NCBI GenBank assembly: GCA_030683105.1
Contig: JAUXMZ010000066.1
Coordinates: 1 to 64,000 of the forward strand
DNA: 64,000 nucleotides
Source of the DNA: Burkholderiales bacterium
GTDB lineage: Bacteria; Pseudomonadota; Gammaproteobacteria; Burkholderiales; SG8-41
Reading direction: 5' to 3'
Below the pieces are notes generated by a model. The model ran no database searches and was not told the DNA's origin. It saw only the letters and a list, made by a program, of their open reading frames with translations. Below are positions 6,406 to 15,422 of this stretch, in pieces. A program made the translations under genes and the position numbers. Every line of letters starts with the position of its first letter. Position 1 is the stretch's first letter.

Positions 6406-8250
6406 ATGGATACAGCAAAGCCAGCGGTGGGTAACAGCAAGGGATCCAGCGCACCCGCCAAGATGCGGGATGGCGCGGGCGTGATCGTAGATTACCTGAT
6501 CCGGGAGAAAGTGCCGTATGCCTTCGGGCTGTGCGGGCACGGCAATATTGGATTCCTGGATGCGTTGCATGATCGCTCGAGTGAAATCAAGACCATTTCC
6601 GTTCGCCACGAGAGCGTCGCCGGCTTCATGGCCGATGTCTATTACCGCGTCTCGGGCAAGCCGACGGCAACATTCACCTCTTGCGGACCCGGCTCGGCGA
6701 ATCTGCCGATTTCCCTTGCGAATGCTTTTTTCGATTCGGTGCCGTTTCTTGCGATTACCGGCAACGTACCCACCAGCCAGTTCAACCGTGGTGCTTTCCA
6801 GGAAGTCTATCGCCATTACCAGGCTGATTTCCCCTCGACGGTCAAAGCGTACTGCAAACGCGTGTTCCAGCCGACTACAGCCGCGCAATTGCCAATCGCG
6901 GTGCGCCAGGCCTGGAAAACGATGGTCACGGGACGGCCTGGTCCCGTGGTGCTCGACGTGCCGTTCGATATATTCAAGGAACCGATTCCCGAGGACACGC
7001 CGCGTCCCGAGGACTGGAACGCCAACATTTCCTGCCGCTGCGGCGCCGATCCCGAAGGCGTGTCCAAGGCAGTCGATATGCTGCTATCGGCGCACAGGCC
7101 GGTGATCCTGGTGGGCCAGGGCGTGCGCTATGGCGGGGCAACCAAGGAACTGCTGGCGCTGGCGGAGCAACTGCGCATCCCGGTCGCCTGTTCCGCAAGC
7201 GGGCTGGGCGCCATCGACTCTACGCACCCGCTGGCGCTGGGGCTGGTGGCGCGCAACGGCACCTATCAGGCCAATCATGCTGCGCGGCAGGCAGATGTGC
7301 TGCTCGCGCTTGGTGTGCGGTTCGACGATCGCACGTCGAGTTCGTGGTTGCAGGGCTACTCGTTCACGATTCCGCCGACGAAGCTGATTCACGTAGACAT
7401 CGATCCTGACGAGATCGCCCGCAACTATCCCGTGGCGCTGGGACTGATGGCCGATGTGCGCACCTTCCTGCGCCAGGTGCTGGCCGAGCTCGAACGGCGC
7501 AAGTCGCGCGGTGAAGTGCCGGCCGAGCGGGCAGCGTGGCTCGATGCGATCGACAGTTATCGCAAGGAATGGAATGAATTCATCGCGCCCGGATTCAAGC
7601 TCGATACGACGCCGATCAATCCCCAGCGCGCGGCCTACGAGATAGATCGCATCCTCCCCGAAGACGCGATCATGGTGAGCGACATCGGGGTGCACCACAA
7701 CTGGCTCAACCAGTTCTGCCAGCCCAAACGGCCCGATTCGCTGATCGGCTCGATGGGGTTCGGTCCGATGGGGTTTGGCGTGGCGGGGGCGTTGGGCGCG
7801 AAACTCGCCGCACCCGACCGGCCATGTGTTGCGGTCGTCGGTGACGGCGCATTCTGGATGCATGCCAATGTGCTGGCCACCGCCTACGAGTACACCATTC
7901 CAGTGGTGTATGTGGTTTGGAACAATTATGCCTATGCGTCGATTCGCGGATTGCAGCGCGGGTATCTCGGCGGGCGCGAGTTGGCGACCGATTTTCGGGA
8001 TCCGAAGACGAATGCGCCCTATAACCCGGACTTCGCTGCACTGGCCCGCTCGGCGGGCGTCGAAGGCGTGAGCGTAGACCGGGCCGCTGATCTGGCCGAG
8101 GCCGTGCGCGCAGGCATCGCCACCGGGCGCCCCTATGTGATCGATGCCAACATCGGTGGCGATCTGAATCCGGGCGGCGCAGGCGTGTGGGAACTGCCCA
8201 GCATGGGCCAAAGCAAGCCTGCCATCGGCAAGCGCTACGTGCCGGAGTAA
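6406..8250 (+). CDS. Thiamine diphosphate-dependent enzyme, acetolactate-synthase-like
   Basis: 614 residues with the three-domain layout of the POX/AHAS family. The N-terminal Pyr domain has the catalytic glutamate in VRHESVAGFMADVY and SCGPGSANL. A middle domain (about 200-345) carries LVGQGVRYGG and LLALGVRFDDR. The C-terminal ThDP domain has the binding motif VVGDGAFWMHANVLATA ending in VVWNN. Enzymes of this type decarboxylate 2-oxo acids or condense the resulting unit; the exact substrate cannot be read from sequence, and no small AHAS regulatory subunit is adjacent, arguing against a biosynthetic ilvB. Start 6406 is preceded by AGGAGA (6394-6399); an upstream GTG at 6370 is less likely. 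A GST gene follows. Confidence 0.85.
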   Translation: MDTAKPAVGNSKGSSAPAKMRDGAGVIVDYLIREKVPYAFGLCGHGNIGFLDALHDRSSEIKTISVRHESVAGFMADVYYRVSGKPTATFTSCGPGSANLPISLANAFFDSVPFLAITGNVPTSQFNRGAFQEVYRHYQADFPSTVKAYCKRVFQPTTAAQLPIAVRQAWKTMVTGRPGPVVLDVPFDIFKEPIPEDTPRPEDWNANISCRCGADPEGVSKAVDMLLSAHRPVILVGQGVRYGGATKELLALAEQLRIPVACSASGLGAIDSTHPLALGLVARNGTYQANHAARQADVLLALGVRFDDRTSSSWLQGYSFTIPPTKLIHVDIDPDEIARNYPVALGLMADVRTFLRQVLAELERRKSRGEVPAERAAWLDAIDSYRKEWNEFIAPGFKLDTTPINPQRAAYEIDRILPEDAIMVSDIGVHHNWLNQFCQPKRPDSLIGSMGFGPMGFGVAGALGAKLAAPDRPCVAVVGDGAFWMHANVLATAYEYTIPVVYVVWNNYAYASIRGLQRGYLGGRELATDFRDPKTNAPYNPDFAALARSAGVEGVSVDRAADLAEAVRAGIATGRPYVIDANIGGDLNPGGAGVWELPSMGQSKPAIGKRYVPE

Positions 8251-8264
8251 TTTACGACAAAGCG

Positions 8265-8330
8265 CTCGTCACTCCGGCGCATGCCGGAGTCCAGCGTAGC
8301 CTGGATCCCGGTTTGCGTCGGGAAGACGAT
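8265..8330. repeat. Dispersed extragenic palindromic repeat
   Basis: The stretch contains CTCCGGCGCATGCCGGAG (8271-8288) and a second imperfect palindrome around CCCGGTTTGCGTCGGG. This double-hairpin form is a well-known proteobacterial intergenic repeat (CGTCATTCCGGCGCATGCCGGAATCC type). It fills the gap between the ThDP enzyme and the GST gene, and an open frame reading through it is not evidence of coding. Confidence 0.6.
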
Positions 8331-8354
8331 TCGTATCAGAGAAAGGATGACATT

Positions 8355-8960
8355 ATGAAACTGTATTACTCGCCGGCCTCTCCGTTTGCATCCAAGGTGC
8401 GTGCAACCGTGATCGAGTGCGGGTTACAGGAGCAGGTAAGCCTGGTGGCCACCAATCCGCACGAGTCGCAGCCCGATTTTGTTGCGATCAACCCGTTCAG
8501 CAAGATTCCCGTTCTGGTGCTGGACGATGGCGCCGCACTGTTCGAGAGCTACTTTATCTGCGAATACCTCGACAGTATCGCCGGGGGCGGCGTAGTGCTG
8601 CCCAAGCAAGGGCAGGACCGCCGGGCGGTATTGCACAAGCACATGCTGGGAAACGGGGTCATGGAAGCCGCAGTGCTCAGGCGCGTCGAGAGCCTGCGCG
8701 GCAAGGATCCCGACCGCGAGAAGAATATTGCGCGTCAAATCACGATCATAGGCCGCGGGCTCGATTGCATCGAGGCGGAGGCGGACAAGCTGGGCCAGGG
8801 GCCCGGCCTGGGCAATCTTTGCATCGCGATTGCGTTGAGTTACCTGGATTTCCGGTTTGGCGCGGACCAGTGGCGCAGCGGCCGGCAGCGGCTGGCGAAG
8901 TGGCACGAGCAGTACGCAGCGCGGCCTGCGATTGCGGAGACGGCACCGCGCGCGCCTTAA
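8355..8960 (+). CDS. Glutathione S-transferase family protein
   Basis: 201 residues. The N-terminal thioredoxin-like GST domain reads MKLYYSPASPFASKVRATVI, with SPFASKVR as the glutathione-site serine region, NPFSKIPVLVLDDG as the cis-Pro loop and LFESYFICEYLD as the Glu-Ser motif contacting the gamma-glutamyl group. The all-alpha C-terminal domain follows (to ATAPRAP). Cytosolic; it conjugates or isomerises electrophiles with glutathione. Start 8355 fits the GST N-terminus exactly and has GAAAGGATG upstream; longer frames run into the palindromic repeat. It converges with the ABC permease gene: the two stop codons overlap (8957-8960). Confidence 0.88.
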   Translation: MKLYYSPASPFASKVRATVIECGLQEQVSLVATNPHESQPDFVAINPFSKIPVLVLDDGAALFESYFICEYLDSIAGGGVVLPKQGQDRRAVLHKHMLGNGVMEAAVLRRVESLRGKDPDREKNIARQITIIGRGLDCIEAEADKLGQGPGLGNLCIAIALSYLDFRFGADQWRSGRQRLAKWHEQYAARPAIAETAPRAP

Positions 8961-10630
8961 GCTGTCTTGAATCTGCCGCCGACCAGCGTGGCGACAACCA
9001 CCAGCGCGGTCGAGATCAGGATCATGATCATGCCCAGCGCCGAGAGCCGGCCCCACAGGCCATCCTCGGCGAAACGCAGAATCTGTACCGCAAGCACTTC
9101 GGTGCCGGGCCGCGACAGCACGACCGATAGCGTCAGTTCGCGCACGAACATCGACGCCATCAAGATCCAGCCCGATACGATGCCTGGAATCAGCAGCGGC
9201 ACGATGATGCGGCGCATCGTCGTCATCGGGCTCGCCCCGCACACCAGAGAAGATTCCTCCAGGTGGCTGTGGATTTGGATAAACGCGCTGGACATCGGGC
9301 GTATGCCATAAGGCAGGTAGGTAGCGATGTAACCGAGCAGCAGCGCCCAGATGGTTGCGTACAACGGGGTCTGCACGAAAAACCACATGAAACCGACGCC
9401 GATGACGATGCCGGGGAACGAAAACGACAGATAGCTCAGGGATTCGAGCACCCCGGAGGCCCTGGTCTTCACCTTGACGATGACATAGGCGACGAAGACC
9501 GACAGGATCACGCCGAGCGTGGCCCCGACCACCGCCAGGAACAGGCTGTTCTTCAGCGACAGCAGGGATATCGGATCGTTAAGCACATCGGTCCAGTGTT
9601 TCAGGCTCATCATCGAAAACGCGCGGGCACTGGGCACCATCGAATACGGCACAAACGAGGTGTACAGCAGCACCGCCACCGGCAGCACGATCAGGACGAA
9701 AGACAGCACGCCCACCACGCCGAACAGAGGCATCCTTGCCTTGCCCAGCTCGACTACCGTCGGACGGAAACCGCGGCTGGAGATGGTCACGTATTTCTCG
9801 CTCTCCGCCGTCAGCGTGCGATAGATGACGATCAGCGTCACCGAAGCCGCCAGCACGCTCATCCCCACGGCGGCGGCCTTGCCGTAATCGGTGGCAAACC
9901 CTGTCGCGATCATTTCGTAGAGATGCGTAGCCAGCACCTGCACGCGGCCCGGCATGCCGATCACGGACGGTACGGCGAAAGACGCCAGGCTGCGCACGAC
10001 CCCCAGGATGAAGGCCGCGAGGATCGCCGGCCTCAGCACCGGCAGCGTCACCCGGACCAGCGTGCGCCAGGAGCCCGCGCCGAACACCCGCGACGATTCT
10101 TCCAGGGCCACATCGAACGAGGCCATCGCCGGCGCGATGATCAGGTAGGCAATCGGCAGGTCGAGCAGACCCTCCACCAGGATCATGCCCCAGATCGTGT
10201 AGATATTGAACGGCGCGTTATCCAGCCCGAAGGTTTCCATCAGTGCGAGGTTGAGCAGCCCGTTCGAGGGATTGAGCAACAACGCCCAGCTCACCGAGAA
10301 CAACAGATGCGGAATCATCATCGGGATGATCGAGATGATGCCGAACAGGAACTTGAAGGGAATGTCGGTGCGCGTATTCAGGTAGGCGAGGAAAATCGCC
10401 AGCACGGTGGACAGCATCGACGAACCCAGAACAAAAATGGTCGTGTTGATCATGACTTTGAAGAATTCCGGGTCGGTATAGGCTTCGACGTACTTGTCGG
10501 TCGTGAACACCCCGAACGCGGTCAGCCCTTCGGAAAAACTGCCCAGCACGAGCATCAGCACCGGACACACGGTCAGCGCGCCGACGATCGCGATCAGCAG
10601 GTAGGTCAGCCTGGAGCGTGCGTTGGTCAT
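8957..10630 (-). CDS. ABC transporter permease, fused two-domain Fe3+-type (FbpB-like)
   Basis: 557 residues, about 12 predicted membrane helices, made of two BPD-type permease halves. Each half has an EAA-like loop: DVALEESSRVFGAGSWRTLVRVTLPVLRP... (about residue 175) and the region LEESSLVCGASPMTTMRRIIVPLLIP... (about 460). This fused arrangement is typical of ferric-iron, thiamine and 2-aminoethylphosphonate importers. It is the last gene of the operon substrate-binding protein, ATPase, permease, 12 bases after the ATPase gene. The substrate is not determined by sequence; iron or a small organic cation are possible. Confidence 0.85.
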   Translation of the reverse strand: MTNARSRLTYLLIAIVGALTVCPVLMLVLGSFSEGLTAFGVFTTDKYVEAYTDPEFFKVMINTTIFVLGSSMLSTVLAIFLAYLNTRTDIPFKFLFGIISIIPMMIPHLLFSVSWALLLNPSNGLLNLALMETFGLDNAPFNIYTIWGMILVEGLLDLPIAYLIIAPAMASFDVALEESSRVFGAGSWRTLVRVTLPVLRPAILAAFILGVVRSLASFAVPSVIGMPGRVQVLATHLYEMIATGFATDYGKAAAVGMSVLAASVTLIVIYRTLTAESEKYVTISSRGFRPTVVELGKARMPLFGVVGVLSFVLIVLPVAVLLYTSFVPYSMVPSARAFSMMSLKHWTDVLNDPISLLSLKNSLFLAVVGATLGVILSVFVAYVIVKVKTRASGVLESLSYLSFSFPGIVIGVGFMWFFVQTPLYATIWALLLGYIATYLPYGIRPMSSAFIQIHSHLEESSLVCGASPMTTMRRIIVPLLIPGIVSGWILMASMFVRELTLSVVLSRPGTEVLAVQILRFAEDGLWGRLSALGMIMILISTALVVVATLVGGRFKTA

Positions 10631-10642
10631 CGCCGGCCGCCG

Positions 10643-11728
10643 TCAGATGGCAACCAGCAGGCAGTGCGCGGGATCCAGCGTGAAGCTGACGGCATCTCCC
10701 TCGTTAAGCTGCGCTTCGGGATCGATCTTGGCGAGCAGCAGCTCATCACCGACGCGGATTTCCGCCTCGTAGGCCTCGCCGACAAACACCAGCGTCTCGA
10801 TGCGGCCGTTGACCAGGTTGCTGGCGGCCGCTGCCTCGCCTCTGACGATGCGGATGAATTCCGGCCGGATGCACAACGTCGCTTCACTGCCTATGGCGAC
10901 ATCGCGATGCTGGCAGGTGATCGCACCCAGCCCGGAATCGACGATGGTAAAACCGCCTTCCTCGGCGCGAACCGTGGCTTTGACCAGATTGGCGCGGCCG
11001 ATGAAATCCGCGACGAAGCGATGGTCTGCATCGAAGTAGATTTTCTTCGGCGTGCCGACTTCGATGATCTTCCCGGCGCGCATGACCGCAATGGAGTCCG
11101 AGAGTGCCAGGGCCTCGACGCGATCGTGGGTCACGTACACCGCGGTGATCTGCAGCTTGCCGAGAAAAGCCCGCAGTTCCTTGCGCGTCTCTTCGCGCAG
11201 CTTCGCGTCGAGGTTGCTCAGCGGTTCGTCGAACAGGATGACCTTGGGCTCGGCCACCAGCGCGCGCGCCAGCGCAACGCGCTGCTGCTGGCCGCCGGAG
11301 AGCTTGGTCGCGGGGCGCTTCTCGAAGCCTTCAAGCTGCACGAAATGCAGTGTCTTTTCCACCCTCTGCCGGATGACATCCCTAGGCACGTTGCGCACCT
11401 GCAGCGGATAAGCCACGTTGTCGAAGACGTTCATGTGAGGCCAGATGGCGTAAGTCTGGAATACCATGCCCAGGCCCCGTTTTTCCGGCGGCACGGAGAT
11501 GTTTTTTGCCTTCGACCAGACGACATCCCCGCCGATGCTGATTTCGCCGGTGTCCGGCATCTCCAGGCCGACGATGCAGCGCAGCAGCGTGGTCTTGCCG
11601 CAACCGCTGGGCCCGAGCAGCGTGAAAATATGGTTGGCCGGGATGACCAGGTTCACGTCATCCAGGGCCTTGATGGTCTTGCCTTCAGCGTAGTAGTACT
11701 TGCTGACGCCCTTTATGCGGATTTCCAT
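10643..11728 (-). CDS. ABC transporter ATP-binding protein, Fbp/Pot type
   Basis: 361 residues. Walker A GPSGCGKTTLL, Q-loop FQTYAIWPHMNV, signature LSGGQQQRVALARAL, Walker B VILFDEPLSNLD, and the H-loop in VYVTHDRVEAL are all intact. The C-terminal third (about 240-361) is a TOBE domain, as in FbpC, PotA and ThiQ-like importers. It drives the permease encoded directly downstream and belongs with the binding protein upstream. A 9-bp hairpin lies between the binding protein gene and this one (11836-11863). Confidence 0.9.
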   Translation of the reverse strand: MEIRIKGVSKYYYAEGKTIKALDDVNLVIPANHIFTLLGPSGCGKTTLLRCIVGLEMPDTGEISIGGDVVWSKAKNISVPPEKRGLGMVFQTYAIWPHMNVFDNVAYPLQVRNVPRDVIRQRVEKTLHFVQLEGFEKRPATKLSGGQQQRVALARALVAEPKVILFDEPLSNLDAKLREETRKELRAFLGKLQITAVYVTHDRVEALALSDSIAVMRAGKIIEVGTPKKIYFDADHRFVADFIGRANLVKATVRAEEGGFTIVDSGLGAITCQHRDVAIGSEATLCIRPEFIRIVRGEAAAASNLVNGRIETLVFVGEAYEAEIRVGDELLLAKIDPEAQLNEGDAVSFTLDPAHCLLVAI

Positions 11729-11835
11729 GGTTTTTCCCGTGTCGATCTTTTACGCGATGGCAGGCATGGGCCCGGCGGCAGCGCGGCGCGCGCGGGGAAA
11801 CGGCCATATCAGCCACTTGCATCAATCGCCATGCA

Positions 11836-11863
11836 GCCGCCCGGCATTGTGGTCCCGGGCGGC
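11836..11863 (-). promoter_or_regulatory. Intercistronic hairpin between binding protein and ATPase genes
   Basis: GCCGCCCGG (11836-11844) pairs with CCGGGCGGC (11855-11863) around a 10-base loop. There is no T-run, so it is not a full terminator. Such hairpins behind binding-protein genes often protect the upstream mRNA or attenuate transcription, giving excess binding protein; that role is inferred here. Confidence 0.5.
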
Positions 11864-11893
11864 TGGCAGTCTGTTGCGTATCGCGGGTATCCG

Positions 11894-12889
11894 CTATTTC
11901 ACATCGAAGATTTTCTTGAACTCGGCGCCCCACTTCTGGATCTCGTCGTCCGACAGTTCGCGAATGGCAATGACCTTGGCCTTGCTGATGCCCTCGATCG
12001 GCGGATAAATGCCGGGTGCAAGCACGTACTCGCCGACTTCCTTGGCCAGCATTTCCATGGATTTCTTCGACAGCCAGTAGTCGACGAATGCCCGCGCCGC
12101 GGCCGGGTGCGGCGCCTTGGAGGTCACGGCTATCGCCCGCGGCGTGCCCAGCATCGGCTGGCTGACCTGGGCCCAGGCGAGCGGAGCCGGCGCCTTGGTG
12201 ACGATATATTTGGGCATCGAGATGGCGATCAGTTTCTCGCCGCTTTCGACCGGTGCCGGGGTCGGCCCGAAAGACGCCACGAACATCGGCTTGTTGGCGG
12301 CCAGTCCGTTCAAGAACTTCATCCACTCGGCCTCGGACTTGAACACATTTTCCTTGAGCCCGATCAGCCAGGAAATGGTCGTGGCATGGTTGGCCGGATT
12401 GGCCATGACGATCTGGTTCTTCCACTTGGGCAGCGTCAGATCCTCGTAACGCTTCGGCACATCTTCTTTTTTCACGCGCTCTTTGTTGTAAATCAGAGCC
12501 ACATACTCGATGCCGAAGAGCTGGATGCGGTCGTCCTTGCGCGTCCACTCCGGATAACCGGCGGCGGCCGGCGAGCGGTACGCAGCCAGCACGCCTTTGT
12601 CCTTCAGCAGGTCGAGCACCGGCAGCGGCGCCTGCACGACGTCGGCCAGCAGCTTGCCGGCCTCGAACTCGGTGATTGCCGTGGCAACGAATTTCGACGT
12701 TGATATCCGCGTGTATTCGCCCTTCACCCCGGTATCGGCGGTGAACGCCTTCATGATCGGTTCTATTGCGGTGATGTTGGCGTAGAACGACGCCTTGCCT
12801 TCGGTTCTGGCACGGTCCAGCAGCGACTTGTCTTGCGCCTGTGCGGACGTCGCGCACAATACGAACAAAGCTATCAGCAGCTTTTTCAT
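11894..12889 (-). CDS. ABC transporter substrate-binding protein (Fe3+/thiamine type)
   Basis: 331 residues with signal peptide MKKLLIALFVLCATSAQAQ. The mature protein has the type 2 periplasmic binding fold of the FbpA/AfuA/ThiB group: KASFYANITAIEPIMKAFTA, VVQAPLPVLDLLKDKGVL, EYVALIYNKERV, WKNQIVMANPANHATT, and a C-terminal SKKSMEMLAKEVGEYVLAPG. The tyrosine pairs that bind Fe3+ in true FbpA are not obvious, so another ligand is possible. The start at 12889 (GAGAGAATGTC before ATG) matches the signal peptide; a 51-residue upstream extension is not protein-like. First gene of the importer operon. Confidence 0.88.
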   Translation of the reverse strand: MKKLLIALFVLCATSAQAQDKSLLDRARTEGKASFYANITAIEPIMKAFTADTGVKGEYTRISTSKFVATAITEFEAGKLLADVVQAPLPVLDLLKDKGVLAAYRSPAAAGYPEWTRKDDRIQLFGIEYVALIYNKERVKKEDVPKRYEDLTLPKWKNQIVMANPANHATTISWLIGLKENVFKSEAEWMKFLNGLAANKPMFVASFGPTPAPVESGEKLIAISMPKYIVTKAPAPLAWAQVSQPMLGTPRAIAVTSKAPHPAAARAFVDYWLSKKSMEMLAKEVGEYVLAPGIYPPIEGISKAKVIAIRELSDDEIQKWGAEFKKIFDVK

Positions 12890-13111
12890 GACATTCTCTC
12901 CTGTACAACCGCTGCGCTGACAGCAGCGTACTCTTCGCCGCTGGTCAGGAAAAGTGACCAGCCGTGCGCAACGGTCGCGGCCGGAATCCTGTACTTGTAC
13001 AGGATTACCGGGATCGCGTGTATGCGCATTGACATAGATCAACCGGGAGCAGGGCTGGGCCTGGCGGCTTATGGAACGGATGTGTGGCCGGCGGTGGGCT
13101 GGCCAGGGCGG

Positions 13112-13522
13112 TCAGCTCGTGGTGGCGACGAATTCCTCATCGCCCTGCTGCGCGCGCTCGAACTTCAGGAATTCGTAATAGCCGCAGCGCGGAACGTCCG
13201 GATAGTCGCGGCAGACGCCGGGCCTCACATCGTAAATGGTGCAGCACCGTTTCTTGGTGTCGAAAAAACGGCAGATGGTGACGAAATGCTCGTCCTTCTG
13301 ATGGCGCAGCACCCAGACTTTTGTGCCGCGGTCGTATTTGGTGAAGCGCTGCCGGGCCTGGCGTTCGGTGAGGCCGAAGTGCTTGGCCAGCCGCGCGATG
13401 TCACGCTTGGTGATTTCGATCAGGGCGTAGCTGCAGCAGTAACCTGGACACTTGGTGCAGTCGTATTGCGGGCGGGGTTGGGTGATTTTTTTGATCGGTA
13501 TGATTTTGCGGGTGCCGGACAT
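13112..13522 (-). CDS. YkgJ family cysteine-cluster protein
   Basis: 136 residues with the family's pattern of cysteines: DCTKCPGYCCSYALIEI near the N-terminus, TICRFFDTKKRCCTIYDVRPGVC in the middle and VPRCGYYEF near the end. The YkgJ (UPF0153) family is thought to bind an Fe-S cluster or zinc; its function is unknown. The segment DIARLAKHFGLTERQARQRF is the usual linker helix. It lies between two ABC operons, 91 bases downstream of gltL, and has its own start at 13522. Confidence 0.85.
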   Translation of the reverse strand: MSGTRKIIPIKKITQPRPQYDCTKCPGYCCSYALIEITKRDIARLAKHFGLTERQARQRFTKYDRGTKVWVLRHQKDEHFVTICRFFDTKKRCCTIYDVRPGVCRDYPDVPRCGYYEFLKFERAQQGDEEFVATTS

Positions 13523-13612
13523 TTCGTGTGAAGCGCGATCTGTGACGCGCGTGCATTTAGACAGGCGCGTATTCTACGCCAGATTGCCGCCGTGGTGGCC
13601 ACGGGCAGCAGG

Positions 13613-14341
13613 TTAGTGATGCAGGATTTTTGAAAGAAACAGCTGCGAGCGCTCGGAGCGCGGGCTGCCGAAGAACTCTTCCTTGGCAGCGTCTTCCTCG
13701 ATTCTGCCCTCGTCCATGAATATCACGCGATGCGCGACCTTGCGCGCGAATCCCATTTCGTGCGTGACCACCATCATGGTCATGCCCTCGGTGGCGAGTT
13801 CCACCATGACGTCGAGCACTTCGTTGATCATTTCGGGGTCGAGCGCCGACGTCGGTTCGTCGAACAGCATGGCAATAGGGTCCATCGCCAGCGCGCGCGC
13901 GATCGCAACCCGCTGCTGCTGGCCGCCGGAGAGTTGACCCGGATGCTTGGGGGCCTGTTCGGAGAGCCCCACCCGGTTAAGCAGGGCCAGCGAGCGCTCG
14001 GTCGCCTCGGCCGGTGAGCGGCCCAGCACCTTGATCTGCGCCAGGTTGATGTTCTCCGTAACCGTCATGTGCGGGAACAGTTCAAAATTCTGGAACACCA
14101 TGCCGATGTGAGAGCGCAGCTTGGGCAGATCGGTGGCGGGGTCACCTACCGACACGCCATTGACGGTTATTTCGCCTTTCTGGAACGGCTCAAGTCCATT
14201 GACGCATTTGATGAGCGTGGACTTGCCGGAACCCGACGGCCCGCACACCACGACCACTTCGCCTTTTTCAACTTTGGTGGTGCAGTCATTGAGAACCTGG
14301 AAACTGCCGTACCACTTGCTGATGTTTTTCATTTCGATCAT
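13613..14341 (-). CDS. gltL: Amino-acid ABC transporter ATP-binding protein, GltL-like
   Basis: 242 residues, typical of polar amino-acid importers. Walker A VCGPSGSGKSTLIKC, Q-loop FQNFELFPHMTV, signature LSGGQQQRVAIARAL, Walker B IAMLFDEPTSALD, and switch VVTHEMGFAR with RVIFMDEGRIEEDA are intact. It is the last gene of a gltI-J-K-L order on the minus strand and would energise the two permeases upstream. A 218-bp spacer containing CACAGAG repeats separates it from gltK. Glutamate/aspartate is the likely substrate by homology; other acidic or polar amino acids cannot be excluded. Confidence 0.85.
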   Translation of the reverse strand: MIEMKNISKWYGSFQVLNDCTTKVEKGEVVVVCGPSGSGKSTLIKCVNGLEPFQKGEITVNGVSVGDPATDLPKLRSHIGMVFQNFELFPHMTVTENINLAQIKVLGRSPAEATERSLALLNRVGLSEQAPKHPGQLSGGQQQRVAIARALAMDPIAMLFDEPTSALDPEMINEVLDVMVELATEGMTMMVVTHEMGFARKVAHRVIFMDEGRIEEDAAKEEFFGSPRSERSQLFLSKILHH

Positions 14342-14380
14342 CGCGGTTCCTTAGCGCCCTAACAAAATCAAAAACTGTAA

Positions 14381-14531
14381 GCCACAGAGAACACAGAGTT
14401 CACAGAGAGAATCCATAAAATATTTAAAATAATCAGATATAAATCATGTTTCGTTGTTTGTTTTCCTCTGCTTACCTCTCAAGGAGGGGTATTGAAAAGA
14501 ATTCTCTGTGATCTCTGTGCTCTCTGTGGCT
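14381..14531. repeat. CACAGAG inverted-repeat element between gltK and gltL
   Basis: Nonamer-like units (GCCACAGAGAACACAGAG from 14381) face their complement (CTCTGTGATCTCTGTGCTC to 14531), so the 150-bp element can form a long hairpin. Its centre carries ATTGAAAAGAATTC (14491-14504), a core also found near 18035, 29076 and 34161. The same arm type occurs at 33238-33425 and at 34142. Confidence 0.65.
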
Positions 14532-14559
14532 AATGTTCTTCGGGTTTTGATATGCGCTC

Positions 14560-15249
14560 TTAACGACCGACGCTGTAGCGCACCTGCAGCCGTTTGACGA
14601 TATGAGAAGCCGTGAAACAAAGCAGAAAGTAGACCAGCGCCGCGAACAGGTACATCTCGACGAGCCGCCCGTCGCGTTGTGCCACCTTGCCCGCCGCACC
14701 CATGAAGTCGGTGAGCCCGACCACGTAGACCAGCGAGGTGTCCTGAAACAGGATGATGCCCTGCGTGAGCAGGATGGGGATCATGTTGCGGAACGCCTGC
14801 GGCAGGACCACTTTCATCATCGCCAGACGGTAGTTGAGTCCGAGCGCATAGGCGGCCTGGACCTGCCCGCGCGGCACGCTCTGGATGCCGGCGCGGATGA
14901 TTTCGCAGTAGTAGGCGGCTTCGAACATCGTAAACGCGATCAGCGCCGAGTAGAACGGTCCTATGCCCTGGGCGTAAGCGTCGCCCGAGATTTTCTTGAT
15001 CGCGATCGGCACCAAAAAGTAGAACCAGAAAATCACCAGGATCAGCGGCGTCGAGCGCAGCAGATTGACATAGCCGCCTGCGGGCAGATTGAGTATGCGG
15101 GAGGAGGACAGGCGCATCAGCGCGAGCAGGGTGCCAAGAAAGATGCCGCCGGCCATCGAGAGCATGGTCAGCCCGAGGGTGAACACCATGCCCTGCCACA
15201 GGTAGGGCAGCGAGCGCTGGATGACATCGAAGTCAAAGCCGGTGAACAT
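14560..15249 (-). CDS. gltK: Amino-acid ABC transporter permease, GltK-like
   Basis: 229 residues with five predicted helices of the HisM/GltK permease family. Family landmarks are LLRSTPLILVIFWFYFLVPI, FEAAYYCEIIRAGIQSVPRG and the EAA loop QVQAAYALGLNYRLAMMKVVLPQAFRNMIP. The start at 15249 (MFTGFDFDVIQ) lies in the left copy of a 15-bp direct repeat; the right copy next to gltJ holds an identical ATG TTC ACC GGC. This suggests that a repeat element inserted at the original start and duplicated it (see findings). GAGAGGGAAAGCC before the ATG supplies a ribosome binding site from within the inserted DNA. Confidence 0.85.
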   Translation of the reverse strand: MFTGFDFDVIQRSLPYLWQGMVFTLGLTMLSMAGGIFLGTLLALMRLSSSRILNLPAGGYVNLLRSTPLILVIFWFYFLVPIAIKKISGDAYAQGIGPFYSALIAFTMFEAAYYCEIIRAGIQSVPRGQVQAAYALGLNYRLAMMKVVLPQAFRNMIPILLTQGIILFQDTSLVYVVGLTDFMGAAGKVAQRDGRLVEMYLFAALVYFLLCFTASHIVKRLQVRYSVGR

Positions 15250-15421
15250 GGCTTTCCCTCTCCCCCGGCCCCTCCATCCCTCTCTCCTGGCCTCTCTCCC
15301 AAAGGGAGAGAGGAAGCATATGCCTCCCTTCTCCCCCTGGGAGAAGGGTCGGGGATGAGGGAATGAGAGGGGGAGATTCGTGGCGCGGATGCGCGAAATA
15401 GGGATGGCCGGTGAACATGGC
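15238..15421. repeat. Inserted repeat flanked by a 15-bp direct duplication
   Basis: GCCGGTGAACATGGC occurs exactly at 15238-15252 and at 15407-15421. Between them lie 154 bp rich in CCCTCTCCC and GGGAGAGAGG hairpins and TTCTCCCCCTGGGAGAAGG, a common betaproteobacterial intergenic repeat type. Both copies contain the start codon of gltK on the minus strand; without the insert gltK would begin directly after the gltJ stop. Confidence 0.7.
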
Positions 15422-15422
15422 G

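Noticed and set aside
8187-8354. N-terminal extension of the GST protein
   Set aside because: The extension is a translation of an extragenic palindromic repeat; the GST fold begins exactly at the ATG 8355.
9263-12703. A 1146-codon open frame on the plus strand opposite the iron-type ABC operon
   Set aside because: It is the mirror of high-GC genes on the minus strand. Its protein is a low-complexity mix of Arg, Gln, His and Asp without domains, while the minus strand shows complete Walker and signature motifs.
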